A stretch of 64,000 bases of DNA from Mucilaginibacter galii (lineage in GTDB: Bacteria > Bacteroidota > Bacteroidia > Sphingobacteriales > Sphingobacteriaceae), in NCBI RefSeq assembly GCF_014635825.1, contig NZ_BMDO01000008.1, positions 215,062 to 279,061 on the forward strand. Reading direction: 5' to 3'. This document shows, piece after piece, positions 18,888 through 26,800 of this stretch; the stretch's first letter is position 1; each line of letters opens with the position of its first letter. The translations under genes and the position numbers were made by a program. Under the pieces are notes generated by a model, which was not told the DNA's origin, did no database searches, and saw nothing but the letters and a program-made list of their open reading frames with translations.

Positions 18888-20375
18888 ATGAAAAAGATAT
18901 TAACTGTCATTTTTATAGCAAGCCTTGCTGCCGTTAGCTGTACCAAGGTTGACGAAAATGTATACGACAAATACGAATCTAATGCATTTTATGCCACGCC
19001 CGCAGGGGCCGATAATGCATTGGCTACCGTTTACGGTAAAATTTCCGGCACATGGGGAAGCAATTTCGCCGGTCGCGACAACTGCTGGTATGATCTGAAC
19101 AGCTTTGCAGCTGACGACCAGGTAATACCCCACCGCAATACCGGTGACTGGCAACTTGATTTTGCCCAGTTGTATACTCAAACCTACCAGCCAAGCCTCG
19201 GTCTCATCAATAACACGTGGAACTGGCTATATTCATCCGTTTACAGTGCTAACGTTGCCGTGGCTCAGCTTACTTCGGCAAATGCCGCCCCCTCTAAAAT
19301 TGCGGAGGCAAAAGTTTTACGTGCATGGTTCTATTACCTGCTGATAGACGATTTTGGCGATGTGCCCTTTTATACGGATAATAACACTGATGCTTCTAAA
19401 ATAGCGCAAACTAAGCGGGCAACCATTTATAATTTTATCGTATCGGAACTCAAAGCCAACGTTGACCTGCTCTCTGAAACCAAAGGAGGTGCTTATTACG
19501 GACGTTTCAATAAGTGGGCCGGCTATATGTTTATGGCGAAAGTTTACCTTAATGCGGGTGTTTATACCGGTACTCCTGCATGGCAGGAAGCGCTGGATGC
19601 TTGCAATAAGGTAGCCTCCGGTGGATTTACCTTGCACGCTGGTGGCGCTAATACAGCCAGCCCGCTGGGGTATTCTTACTTCGATCTCTTTGGTGATGTA
19701 TGCCCTGATGATGAAACCATCTTTGCATTATACCTAAAAGAAAACATAGTCAGCGGTAATATTTACGGCATCAGAAGTTTAAACAGTGCCAATGGAAATG
19801 CGCTTATAGGCTACAATGGCTGGAACGGAACAATTATCCTCAACCAGTTTTACAGTAAATTTAGTGCGAATGATATTAGACGGCAACAGTTTTTGGTTGG
19901 ACAGCAACCTAAAGGTGGCACGACTTATAACCCTGTTGTTTCGTCACTTATCTCCCCAGGTGCCGCGCCCGATGATGGAATCAGGGATATGAAATTTTTC
20001 CCGGCAGCACCGGTTGATGCCAGTGGTGCATCCAACGATTTTCCGATTTACCGCTTTGCAGATTTGCTTTTAATGCAGGCCGAATGTAATGTGCGTTTAG
20101 GTAACCCGTCGGCAGCTTTGCCTTTTATTAACCGGGTGAGAGCACGAGCCACACTGGCAGATTTAACTACAGTAACGTTGGATAACGTTTATGACGAGCG
20201 GGGATTTGAGCTGGTATTCGAAGGACATCGCCGCCAGGATATGATCAGATTTGGCCATTATCAAGACACACGTGAATTTGTAACTGCACCGATCCCTAAA
20301 ACGCGCGAATTATTTCCAATTCCAGTAAATGCGCTTAATGCAAATCCTAACCTGAAACAAAACCCTGGCTATTAA
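18888..20375 (+). CDS. SusD/RagB-type glycan-binding lipoprotein
   Basis: From the ATG at 18888 (an ATG two codons earlier is also possible) the protein has 495 residues with a lipoprotein signal (MKKILTVIFIASLAAVSC, Cys18). The SusD fold is recognised by helix-pair segments such as WLYSSVYSANVAVAQL, KVLRAWFYYLLIDDFGDVPF, the central FNKWAGYMFMAKVYLNAGVY, and the conserved C-terminus FADLLLMQAECNVRLGNPSA and VYDERGFELVFEGHRRQDMI. It acts on the cell surface as the lid of the SusC channel, binding the incoming alpha-glucan. The gene starts 8 bp after the susC stop; the pair is followed closely by the SusE/F-like gene. Confidence 0.95.
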   Translation: MKKILTVIFIASLAAVSCTKVDENVYDKYESNAFYATPAGADNALATVYGKISGTWGSNFAGRDNCWYDLNSFAADDQVIPHRNTGDWQLDFAQLYTQTYQPSLGLINNTWNWLYSSVYSANVAVAQLTSANAAPSKIAEAKVLRAWFYYLLIDDFGDVPFYTDNNTDASKIAQTKRATIYNFIVSELKANVDLLSETKGGAYYGRFNKWAGYMFMAKVYLNAGVYTGTPAWQEALDACNKVASGGFTLHAGGANTASPLGYSYFDLFGDVCPDDETIFALYLKENIVSGNIYGIRSLNSANGNALIGYNGWNGTIILNQFYSKFSANDIRRQQFLVGQQPKGGTTYNPVVSSLISPGAAPDDGIRDMKFFPAAPVDASGASNDFPIYRFADLLLMQAECNVRLGNPSAALPFINRVRARATLADLTTVTLDNVYDERGFELVFEGHRRQDMIRFGHYQDTREFVTAPIPKTRELFPIPVNALNANPNLKQNPGY

Positions 20376-20383
20376 TCCTGATC

Positions 20384-21466
20384 ATGATGAAAAAATTAAT
20401 ATACAGTTTATTTTTCCTAAGTATTCTTGTTAACACTGCCTGTAAAAAAGATGCGGTGCTAACCACGCTGCAGCCGGTGTCTTTCGGCTCATCGTTAACC
20501 GCTTCTGTTGCATCGGTGGCACTTACTACTGCTAACGATACCTCCTCGGTATTAACCATGTCGTGGCCGGCAGTAGTTTACCCGGTTAAAGCATCGGTAA
20601 CTTACACGCTTCAGGTGGATGTACCGGCCGATACATTAGGCAGCAATGCCTGGGCGGGTGCAACCAGCATTGCTGTAGGCAAGGATGTTTTAAGTAGAGC
20701 TTACAAAGGAACCGACCTCAACGAGCTATCGATGAAGCTGGGCCTTACAGCCGGTACACCAGGAAAGTTGGTGTTTCGTGTACAGGCATATCAAGACCGG
20801 TATACTTATTCCAAAGCAGTTGTTGTAAATGTAACGCCGCATGCGTTGGTAGTTACCTATCCGCTACTCTACGTTCCTGGCGATTACCAGGGGTGGAACC
20901 CGGCAACGGCACCAACAGTGGCAGCAAGCGTGCTTCCCAAAGTTTACGAAGGTTATATCAACATACCTGCCGGTGGTAGCAACGAATTTAAGTTTACCAA
21001 TGCCCGGGATTGGAACCACATCAATTATGGTTACGGTGGCAACGGAATGCTTACTACCGATGGTTTGGCGGCCGGCGTAAAAGTGCCAGGTGCCGGTTAT
21101 TATGAGCTTTCGGCTAACTTGAATAACAATACCTGGACATACACTAAAACCACCTGGTCTATATTAGGTGATGCCACACCTGGGGGCTGGACTACTGATA
21201 CCCAGTTAACCTATAATGTGGCCAACCAAGTTTGGACGGTAACTGCCGATATGTTATCAACCGGCTCATTCAAATTCAGGGCAAATAACGCGTGGGTAAT
21301 TGATTTTGGTTTAGATGCCAATGGTAAGTTGGCCTACGCTGATAGTCCTGTTTATGGCTTCAATGCAGCTATTAACAATATCACAGTACCAACCAGTGGC
21401 AACTATACCATAACGCTTGATTTGCACGACCCAACCAATTATACCTACAAGCTTAAGAAAAACTAA
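20384..21466 (+). CDS. SusE/SusF-like surface starch-binding lipoprotein
   Basis: A 360-residue lipoprotein (signal MMKKLIYSLFFLSILVNTAC, Cys20, then Lys-Lys-Asp). An N-terminal SusE immunoglobulin-like domain (about residues 30-155, with LTMSWPAVVYPVKASVTYTL) is followed by two carbohydrate-binding modules of the SusE/F type: about 160-250 (YVPGDYQGWNPATAP ... EFKFTNARDWNHINYGYG) and about 255-358 (WSILGDATPGGWTTDTQLTY ... FKFRANNAWVIDFG). The aromatic and Asp-Ala repeats in each module are those that stack on starch. It probably helps hold alpha-glucan at the cell surface beside SusCD and the amylase. It starts 8 bp behind susD; a strong hairpin follows its stop. Confidence 0.88.
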   Translation: MMKKLIYSLFFLSILVNTACKKDAVLTTLQPVSFGSSLTASVASVALTTANDTSSVLTMSWPAVVYPVKASVTYTLQVDVPADTLGSNAWAGATSIAVGKDVLSRAYKGTDLNELSMKLGLTAGTPGKLVFRVQAYQDRYTYSKAVVVNVTPHALVVTYPLLYVPGDYQGWNPATAPTVAASVLPKVYEGYINIPAGGSNEFKFTNARDWNHINYGYGGNGMLTTDGLAAGVKVPGAGYYELSANLNNNTWTYTKTTWSILGDATPGGWTTDTQLTYNVANQVWTVTADMLSTGSFKFRANNAWVIDFGLDANGKLAYADSPVYGFNAAINNITVPTSGNYTITLDLHDPTNYTYKLKKN

Positions 21467-21468
21467 CT

Positions 21469-21494
21469 ATCAGGCAGTGGAAGCACTGCCTGAT
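21469..21494 (+). other. Intercistronic hairpin behind the SusE/F-like gene
   Basis: ATCAGGCAGTG GAAG CACTGCCTGAT is a perfect 11-bp stem with a 4-nt GAAG loop, located 2 bp after the stop codon and 15 bp before the amylase start. There is no following T-run, so it is unlikely to be a simple terminator. It may stabilise the susCDE part of the message or lower expression of downstream genes. Confidence 0.65.
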
Positions 21495-21509
21495 TTACAT
21501 AGAACAAAT

Positions 21510-22889
21510 ATGAAATTTTTAACAAAAAGCCACCTGATCAGGGTGTTGTTATTCTCGGCCATCACTGTTTTTAGCTTCTGCAAAAAAGACAATGATCAGG
21601 CTACTGATACATCATACCCACAATACGGTACGCCCTATGCCAGCGTACCTGAAACACAGGATGTTACGATTTACCAGGTGAACCTGAGAGCGTTTAGCAA
21701 CGACGGCAATCTGAAAGGCGTAACCGCCCGTTTAGATTCTATCAAGGCCCTGGGCGTAAATGTAGTCTACTTATTACCGGTTTATCCGGTGGGTGTGGTA
21801 AAGTCGGCCGGTGGTTTGGGCTCGCCTTATTCGGTTAAAGATTTCAAGGCCGTGAATGCTGAATTTGGCAACATGGACGACCTGCGTGCCTTGGTGGATG
21901 CCGCTCATGCCAAAGGTATGGCCGTCATGATGGATTGGGTAGCCAATCATACCTCTTGGGACAATGCCTGGATTAATGAGCACAAAGACTGGTACCAGCA
22001 GGATGCTAAAGGCAACATCGTATCGCCATCAAACTATACCGATGTGGCGCAACTGAACTTTAACAACCAGGCTATGCGCAACGCTATGATTAATGCCATG
22101 AAATACTGGGTTTTTACAGCAAATATTGACGGCTACCGTTGTGATTTTGCAGACAATGTGCCTATGAACTTCTGGAAGCAAGCTATTGATGCACTGCGCG
22201 GAATAACCACACATAAATTAATTATGTTAGCCGAAGGCACGCGTACCGATCATTCGAAAGCGGGCTTTAATCTGGTTTACGGCATGAGTTATTACTCAAC
22301 GCTTCAGAGTAAAGTGTTTGCCAATTCTGGTTCGGTAACCCAGTTGCAGGATGTAAATGTAACTGAGTCTGCCGCCTTGTTACCAGGCACACAACTATTG
22401 CGATACATCACCAACCACGATGTATACAGCAGCGATGGAAGCCCTATAAATATCTACGGAGGTAAGACCGGCTCCATGTCTGCATTCCTGGTAACTGCCT
22501 ACATGAAAGGAGTACCCATGCTTTATACAGGGCAGGAGGTAGGCACCGTACGCGACCTGAATATTTTTTACCGCAATCCAGTGGACTGGGGAACTAACGC
22601 AGATATGAAAGCGGAGTATAAACAAATCCTCAATTTCAGGAAAAATAGTGATGCGGTAAAGAGCGGCCAACTCAGCCAATTTAGCAGTGATGATGTTGCT
22701 GCTTTCACTAAATATACTAATACACAGAAAGTTTTGGTTTTAGCCAACCTGCGCAACAAGGCGGTAACGTACACTATGCCATCTGCGCTAATGGCATCAG
22801 GATGGAAAAACGCGTTTACCAATGTTGCCGTTACGTTAAACACCCAGGTCTACCTGCAACCCTATCAGCACATGGTTTTAACTCGGTAA
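21510..22889 (+). CDS. GH13 alpha-amylase-family lipoprotein
   Basis: From the ATG at 21510 the protein has 459 residues with a lipoprotein signal (MKFLTKSHLIRVLLFSAITV then FSFC, Cys24). The GH13 (beta/alpha)8 signature regions are all present: region I MDWVANHTS (about residues 141-149), region II with the nucleophile Asp212 in GYRCDFAD, region III with the acid/base Glu242 in MLAEG, and region IV TNHD with Asp304. It hydrolyses alpha-1,4-glucosidic bonds of starch or maltodextrin, and the lipid anchor suggests it sits on the cell surface next to SusCDE, like Bacteroides SusG, but it lacks SusG's extra binding module. A second GH13 gene in the same operon (25417) is a close paralogue without a lipobox. 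Confidence 0.92.
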   Translation: MKFLTKSHLIRVLLFSAITVFSFCKKDNDQATDTSYPQYGTPYASVPETQDVTIYQVNLRAFSNDGNLKGVTARLDSIKALGVNVVYLLPVYPVGVVKSAGGLGSPYSVKDFKAVNAEFGNMDDLRALVDAAHAKGMAVMMDWVANHTSWDNAWINEHKDWYQQDAKGNIVSPSNYTDVAQLNFNNQAMRNAMINAMKYWVFTANIDGYRCDFADNVPMNFWKQAIDALRGITTHKLIMLAEGTRTDHSKAGFNLVYGMSYYSTLQSKVFANSGSVTQLQDVNVTESAALLPGTQLLRYITNHDVYSSDGSPINIYGGKTGSMSAFLVTAYMKGVPMLYTGQEVGTVRDLNIFYRNPVDWGTNADMKAEYKQILNFRKNSDAVKSGQLSQFSSDDVAAFTKYTNTQKVLVLANLRNKAVTYTMPSALMASGWKNAFTNVAVTLNTQVYLQPYQHMVLTR

Positions 22890-22937
22890 TCAATAATAAA
22901 CAGAAGAATAATTCAGGCCGATTTTTCAACCGTAATC

Positions 22938-23915
22938 ATGAAAAAGTTTCGCATATGTACAGTTTGCCTTGCGCTTTGCTTAGTAAGCATAACAGGCATT
23001 TCTGCGCAAACAGCTATAAACCCACCTGAAACTGAAATCTCAAACGGTATCATCCATGCCCGGCTTTACCTGCCCGATCGGGTCAGTGGCTACAATCGCG
23101 GCCCCCGGTTTGATTGGGCAGGTATTATATATGATTTGAAGTACCAGGGTCACAGCTTTTTTGGAAAATGGCAGGATACTTATAGCCCCACCGCACATGA
23201 TTCTGCCATGGGGCCGGCCGAAGTTTTTGATCCTTTAGGCTTTAATGAAGCGAAAGCAGGCCAGAAGTTTATCAAAATAGGTATAGGTGCGCTGGTTAAA
23301 GCCGATGATTCAGCCTATGACTTTATGAAATCGTATGACATTGCCAATTATGGCAAATGGAAAACCAAAGTTCAGGCTGACCATGTTCGGTTTGTTCAGG
23401 TGCTGAAAGAAGCTGAACATGCCTACAAATACCAGAAATGTGTGCAGCTCAAAAAAGGCGAGCCGGTGATGCTGATTACACATACCTTAAAAAATACCGG
23501 GAAGAAAAGTATTGAAACCGCTGTTTACGATCATAACTTTTTTGTAATTGATGGAAGTACTACAGGGCCCGGCTCGGTGGTTATTTTTCCTTTCAAGTTG
23601 AAAGAGAACGTAACTGGTATGAGCGACTATGTTAACCTTACCGGTAACCAGCTGCAGTTTACCAAAGAGTTGAGAAACAAGTTTGTTTCTTTTCCGGATC
23701 TAACACATGGCGAGAGATCGGTCTACGCTTTTAATGTCGAAAACCGGACAACCGGGGCAGGAGTAAAAATTACCGGCGATAAACCGATAACAAAGCTGGC
23801 CTTCTGGTCGTCCTTAAAAACATTTTGCCCCGAACCTTATATTAACATCAGCATCAAACCCGGACAAGAATTTAGCTGGACGCTTACTTATACTTACTAC
23901 ACTATTCCACATTAA
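22938..23915 (+). CDS. Secreted galactose-mutarotase-like protein
   Basis: A 325-residue protein with a Sec signal peptide (MKKFRICTVCLALCLVSITG then ISAQ). The body is beta-rich with features of the galactose-mutarotase/aldose-epimerase fold: NGIIHARLYLPDRVSGYNRG, RFDWAGIIYDLKYQGHSFFG, DPLGFNEAKAGQKFIKIGIG, and the strand pair around HTLKNTGKKSIETAVYDHNF. Catalytic His/Glu positions of true mutarotases (NHxxFN, a late Glu) are not clearly conserved, so activity cannot be asserted. In this operon it could interconvert anomers of released sugars or bind them in the periplasm. It lies 48 bp after the first amylase gene and 34 bp before the beta-helix hydrolase gene. Confidence 0.65.
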   Translation: MKKFRICTVCLALCLVSITGISAQTAINPPETEISNGIIHARLYLPDRVSGYNRGPRFDWAGIIYDLKYQGHSFFGKWQDTYSPTAHDSAMGPAEVFDPLGFNEAKAGQKFIKIGIGALVKADDSAYDFMKSYDIANYGKWKTKVQADHVRFVQVLKEAEHAYKYQKCVQLKKGEPVMLITHTLKNTGKKSIETAVYDHNFFVIDGSTTGPGSVVIFPFKLKENVTGMSDYVNLTGNQLQFTKELRNKFVSFPDLTHGERSVYAFNVENRTTGAGVKITGDKPITKLAFWSSLKTFCPEPYINISIKPGQEFSWTLTYTYYTIPH

Positions 23916-23949
23916 ACTGCATTTATACGCATCTTTTTTCTAAAATATT

Positions 23950-25341
23950 ATGTTTAAATATACCCTGATCATAGCGTTTAGTTTTTTAGGTATTATACCA
24001 CCACTTTATGCAAGTGTGACGTACCGCCACATTGCTGATAAAAGTAAACTGGTAAGCTACCCCTTACCGGCGGGTTTACAAGTCAGTGAAAACTATAAGG
24101 TTAAAATAAACAACACAATAGTAGCCACAGAGCAGGTGGGTAGCGGTGGCAGAGAAAACTTACATGCGGTTAATTTTTCGTGTGCCGGGCCGCAGGTTAT
24201 TATCATTACTGCCTCGGCACCTATAACCAAATATGCCATCCGTCCAAAGAGTCGTAACATTAAGGCGCAAGTGAGGGGTAGAGTGCTTACTTTTACTATA
24301 TCAGGTCCCCAAAAGTTGTATTTGGAGATAAACGATCTGCCCGATCTAGCCATTTTTGCCAACCCATTGGAAGCCAACGAGCCGGGAAAAGGGGATGAAG
24401 GTGTAATATATTACGGTCCCGGTGTGCATAATGAAGGGAAATTGATCCTTAAAAGCAATCAAACACTTTATATAGCGGGCGGCGCGGTGGTTAATGCCGA
24501 TTTGCGCGGAAAAGACTTAAGCAATGTTAAAATACTGGGTAGAGGTATACTTAACGGAAACGTACGAATTGCAAACAGCGCCAGCATAACCGTAGATGGT
24601 GTATTTATCCGCAGTACCAACGGTTGGACCAATACGCTGATTGATTGCCAGCACACCATTTACAACAATGTAAAAGTCTTCAGTTACAAATCGGTGTGGG
24701 GGATAGATGGTATTGACCCGGTATCCTGTAAAGATTTTACCATTACCGATTGTTTTATTCGTACAAGAGATGATTGTATTTCCATTAAATCTATGCCTCG
24801 CTTTGGAAACGATACGGTGAAGAATATCAATACCGATTCTATCTACATAGCTAATTGTGTACTGGTTGGCTGGGCTCATGCCGATGGCGTTACCCTGGGC
24901 TTTGAACTGCAAGGTGGCCTCGTGCAAAACATTTTGGTTAAGAACTGTGATATACTGGCATCCGGCGGACAGGGCAGAACCGGAGGCCACTCCGGGTTTA
25001 GCATTGTGTGCGATGGCCCGTCGCTGGTTCAGAATATTCGTTTTGAAGATATCCGGGTAGAAAACAAGATGGAATACAAAAACCTGGAATTGATTGTGAC
25101 CGAGGGCAGACGTTATGGAACCGCAGGCCCTGGTAATATTAAAGGCGTTTATCTGAAAAATGTCAGCTGGCAGAATGCGAACAAGCCATTTGTGATTGCC
25201 GGTGTGCCCGACAATTGGGTAGAGGGCGTTGTGTTTGACCATTGCACTTTAGGAGGAAAGCGGCTTTCCGGCTTCAAGGATGGCGACTTTCAGATGGAGT
25301 TTGCAAGAGAGGTAAAGTTCATTTCAGGAGACAGGAAATGA
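23950..25341 (+). CDS. Right-handed beta-helix glycoside hydrolase (GH49/GH28-like)
   Basis: A 463-residue secreted protein (signal MFKYTLIIAFSFLGIIPPLY then AS). An N-terminal beta-sandwich (about residues 25-140) leads into a parallel beta-helix: GPGVHNEGKLILKSNQTLYI and AGGAVVNADLRGKDLSNVKI, then successive coils. The conserved Asp-Asp pair in FIRTRDDCISIKS (about residue 277) and the later His/Gly-rich GGHSGFSIV resemble the active-site coils of the GH28/GH49 clan. An N-terminal beta-sandwich plus beta-helix is the plan of GH49 dextranases and isopullulanases, which fits an alpha-glucan locus; polygalacturonase-type specificity would not. I infer cleavage of alpha-1,6-linked or pullulan-type glucan. 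Biochemical specificity is unproved. Confidence 0.7.
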   Translation: MFKYTLIIAFSFLGIIPPLYASVTYRHIADKSKLVSYPLPAGLQVSENYKVKINNTIVATEQVGSGGRENLHAVNFSCAGPQVIIITASAPITKYAIRPKSRNIKAQVRGRVLTFTISGPQKLYLEINDLPDLAIFANPLEANEPGKGDEGVIYYGPGVHNEGKLILKSNQTLYIAGGAVVNADLRGKDLSNVKILGRGILNGNVRIANSASITVDGVFIRSTNGWTNTLIDCQHTIYNNVKVFSYKSVWGIDGIDPVSCKDFTITDCFIRTRDDCISIKSMPRFGNDTVKNINTDSIYIANCVLVGWAHADGVTLGFELQGGLVQNILVKNCDILASGGQGRTGGHSGFSIVCDGPSLVQNIRFEDIRVENKMEYKNLELIVTEGRRYGTAGPGNIKGVYLKNVSWQNANKPFVIAGVPDNWVEGVVFDHCTLGGKRLSGFKDGDFQMEFAREVKFISGDRK

Positions 25342-25416
25342 TAGCTGCGTGCTGAATAGTGGATCATATAAATTCAATATAATTTTGATTAAGTTTTCAA
25401 TTAGGTTCTAAATATT

Positions 25417-26766
25417 ATGAAAAAAAGAATAGTGCTGTTGGTATGGTTAGTCATACTAGTTTGCCTTAGGTCACTTTATGTAAGCGGTCAAACCTTAGTC
25501 ATGACCCAGTATGGAAAACCTTATACTGGCGTTCCGGATAAGCGTGATGTTACCATTTACCAGGTGAACTTGCGTGCGTTTAGCAAAGAGGGAAGTTTCC
25601 AAGGGGTTATAGCCCGGTTGGATTCTATCAAGGCATTAGGAATAAATGTAGTTTACTTAATGCCCATTCATCCTGTAGGCGTATTGAAAACGGCAAACTC
25701 ACCCTATTGCGTAAAGGACTATAATGCGGTTAACAGCGAGTTTGGAACCTTGGATGACCTGCGTAAGCTGGTAAACGGTGCACATCAAAGAAAGATGGCT
25801 GTTTTGTTAGACTGGGTAGGTAACCATACCTCCTGGGACCATGCTTGGATTACTGCACATAAAGATTGGTACAAGCAGGATTCGACAGGAAAGATCATTA
25901 GCCCCAAGGGATGGAATGATGTGGCTCAGCTTAATTTTGATAATCTGGACATGCGCCAGGAAATGATCAAAGCAATGAAGTATTGGGTTTACGTCGCCAA
26001 TATTGATGGTTTTAGATGTGATTATGCCGACGGTCCACCAGCAGATTTTTGGAAGCAGACGATTGATACACTAAGAGAAATTCCTGCCCATCATTTATTG
26101 ATACTGGCCGAAGGTAAACGGCCAGCCAATTACCAGGCCGGTTTTGATTACAACTTTGGATTTACCTTTTTTGAAAATCTTGAAAGGGTTTATAAAAGAG
26201 GTAAGACCGTTAAGATAATAGATAGCCTAAACATTAAAAACTATGATGGTGCTACCGGCGACCAGCAAATTGTACGGTATTTGACTAACCATGATGTTAA
26301 TGGTTCAAACGGATCGGCAGTTGAGATCTTTGGCGGGAAAAAAGGCTCGATGGCTGCCTTTGTGGTAGTGGCCTACATGAAAGGCGTGCCTATGATCTAT
26401 AACGGACAAGAAGTAGGTTTGCCCTACCGGTTGGTATTCCCCTTTACTTCTGCAAAAGTGGACTGGACCCTTAACCCCGATGTAACCGCCGAATACAAAA
26501 AGATCATTGCTTTCCGAAACGCCAGCACAGCCATCAGGAGGGGTAAGTTAACCTCTTATACTACGGACGATGTATGTGCCTTTATTAAAGAAAACAGTGG
26601 TAAAAAAGTGTTGGTAATCTCTAATTTGAGAAATAAGAATATTGCTTTTAAGGTACCCGCTACCTTACTTGAAAACAGATGGAAAAATGCCTTTACCAAT
26701 GCCAAAACCAGTTTAGCCGGCACTATCAATCTCGAACCCTATACTTATATCGTTTTAAAGAATTAG
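25417..26766 (+). CDS. GH13 alpha-amylase-family enzyme, second copy
   Basis: A 449-residue GH13 enzyme with a signal peptide (about residues 1-25, ending SGQ) and no lipobox, so probably periplasmic. All catalytic regions are present: LDWVGNHTS, nucleophile Asp202 in GFRCDYAD, acid/base Glu232 in ILAEG, and Asp293 in TNHD. It matches the first GH13 of this operon almost throughout (DVTIYQVNLRAFS, VAQLNF, YMKGVPM, the C-terminal WKNAFTNAK), pointing to tandem duplication followed by division of labour between surface and periplasm. A TAATTTTG box at 25380-25387 could be a -7 element of an internal promoter, but no good -33 partner is seen. Confidence 0.92.
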   Translation: MKKRIVLLVWLVILVCLRSLYVSGQTLVMTQYGKPYTGVPDKRDVTIYQVNLRAFSKEGSFQGVIARLDSIKALGINVVYLMPIHPVGVLKTANSPYCVKDYNAVNSEFGTLDDLRKLVNGAHQRKMAVLLDWVGNHTSWDHAWITAHKDWYKQDSTGKIISPKGWNDVAQLNFDNLDMRQEMIKAMKYWVYVANIDGFRCDYADGPPADFWKQTIDTLREIPAHHLLILAEGKRPANYQAGFDYNFGFTFFENLERVYKRGKTVKIIDSLNIKNYDGATGDQQIVRYLTNHDVNGSNGSAVEIFGGKKGSMAAFVVVAYMKGVPMIYNGQEVGLPYRLVFPFTSAKVDWTLNPDVTAEYKKIIAFRNASTAIRRGKLTSYTTDDVCAFIKENSGKKVLVISNLRNKNIAFKVPATLLENRWKNAFTNAKTSLAGTINLEPYTYIVLKN

Positions 26767-26800
26767 TTCAATCCTTGTGCATTTTCCCTATTTTAATTAT

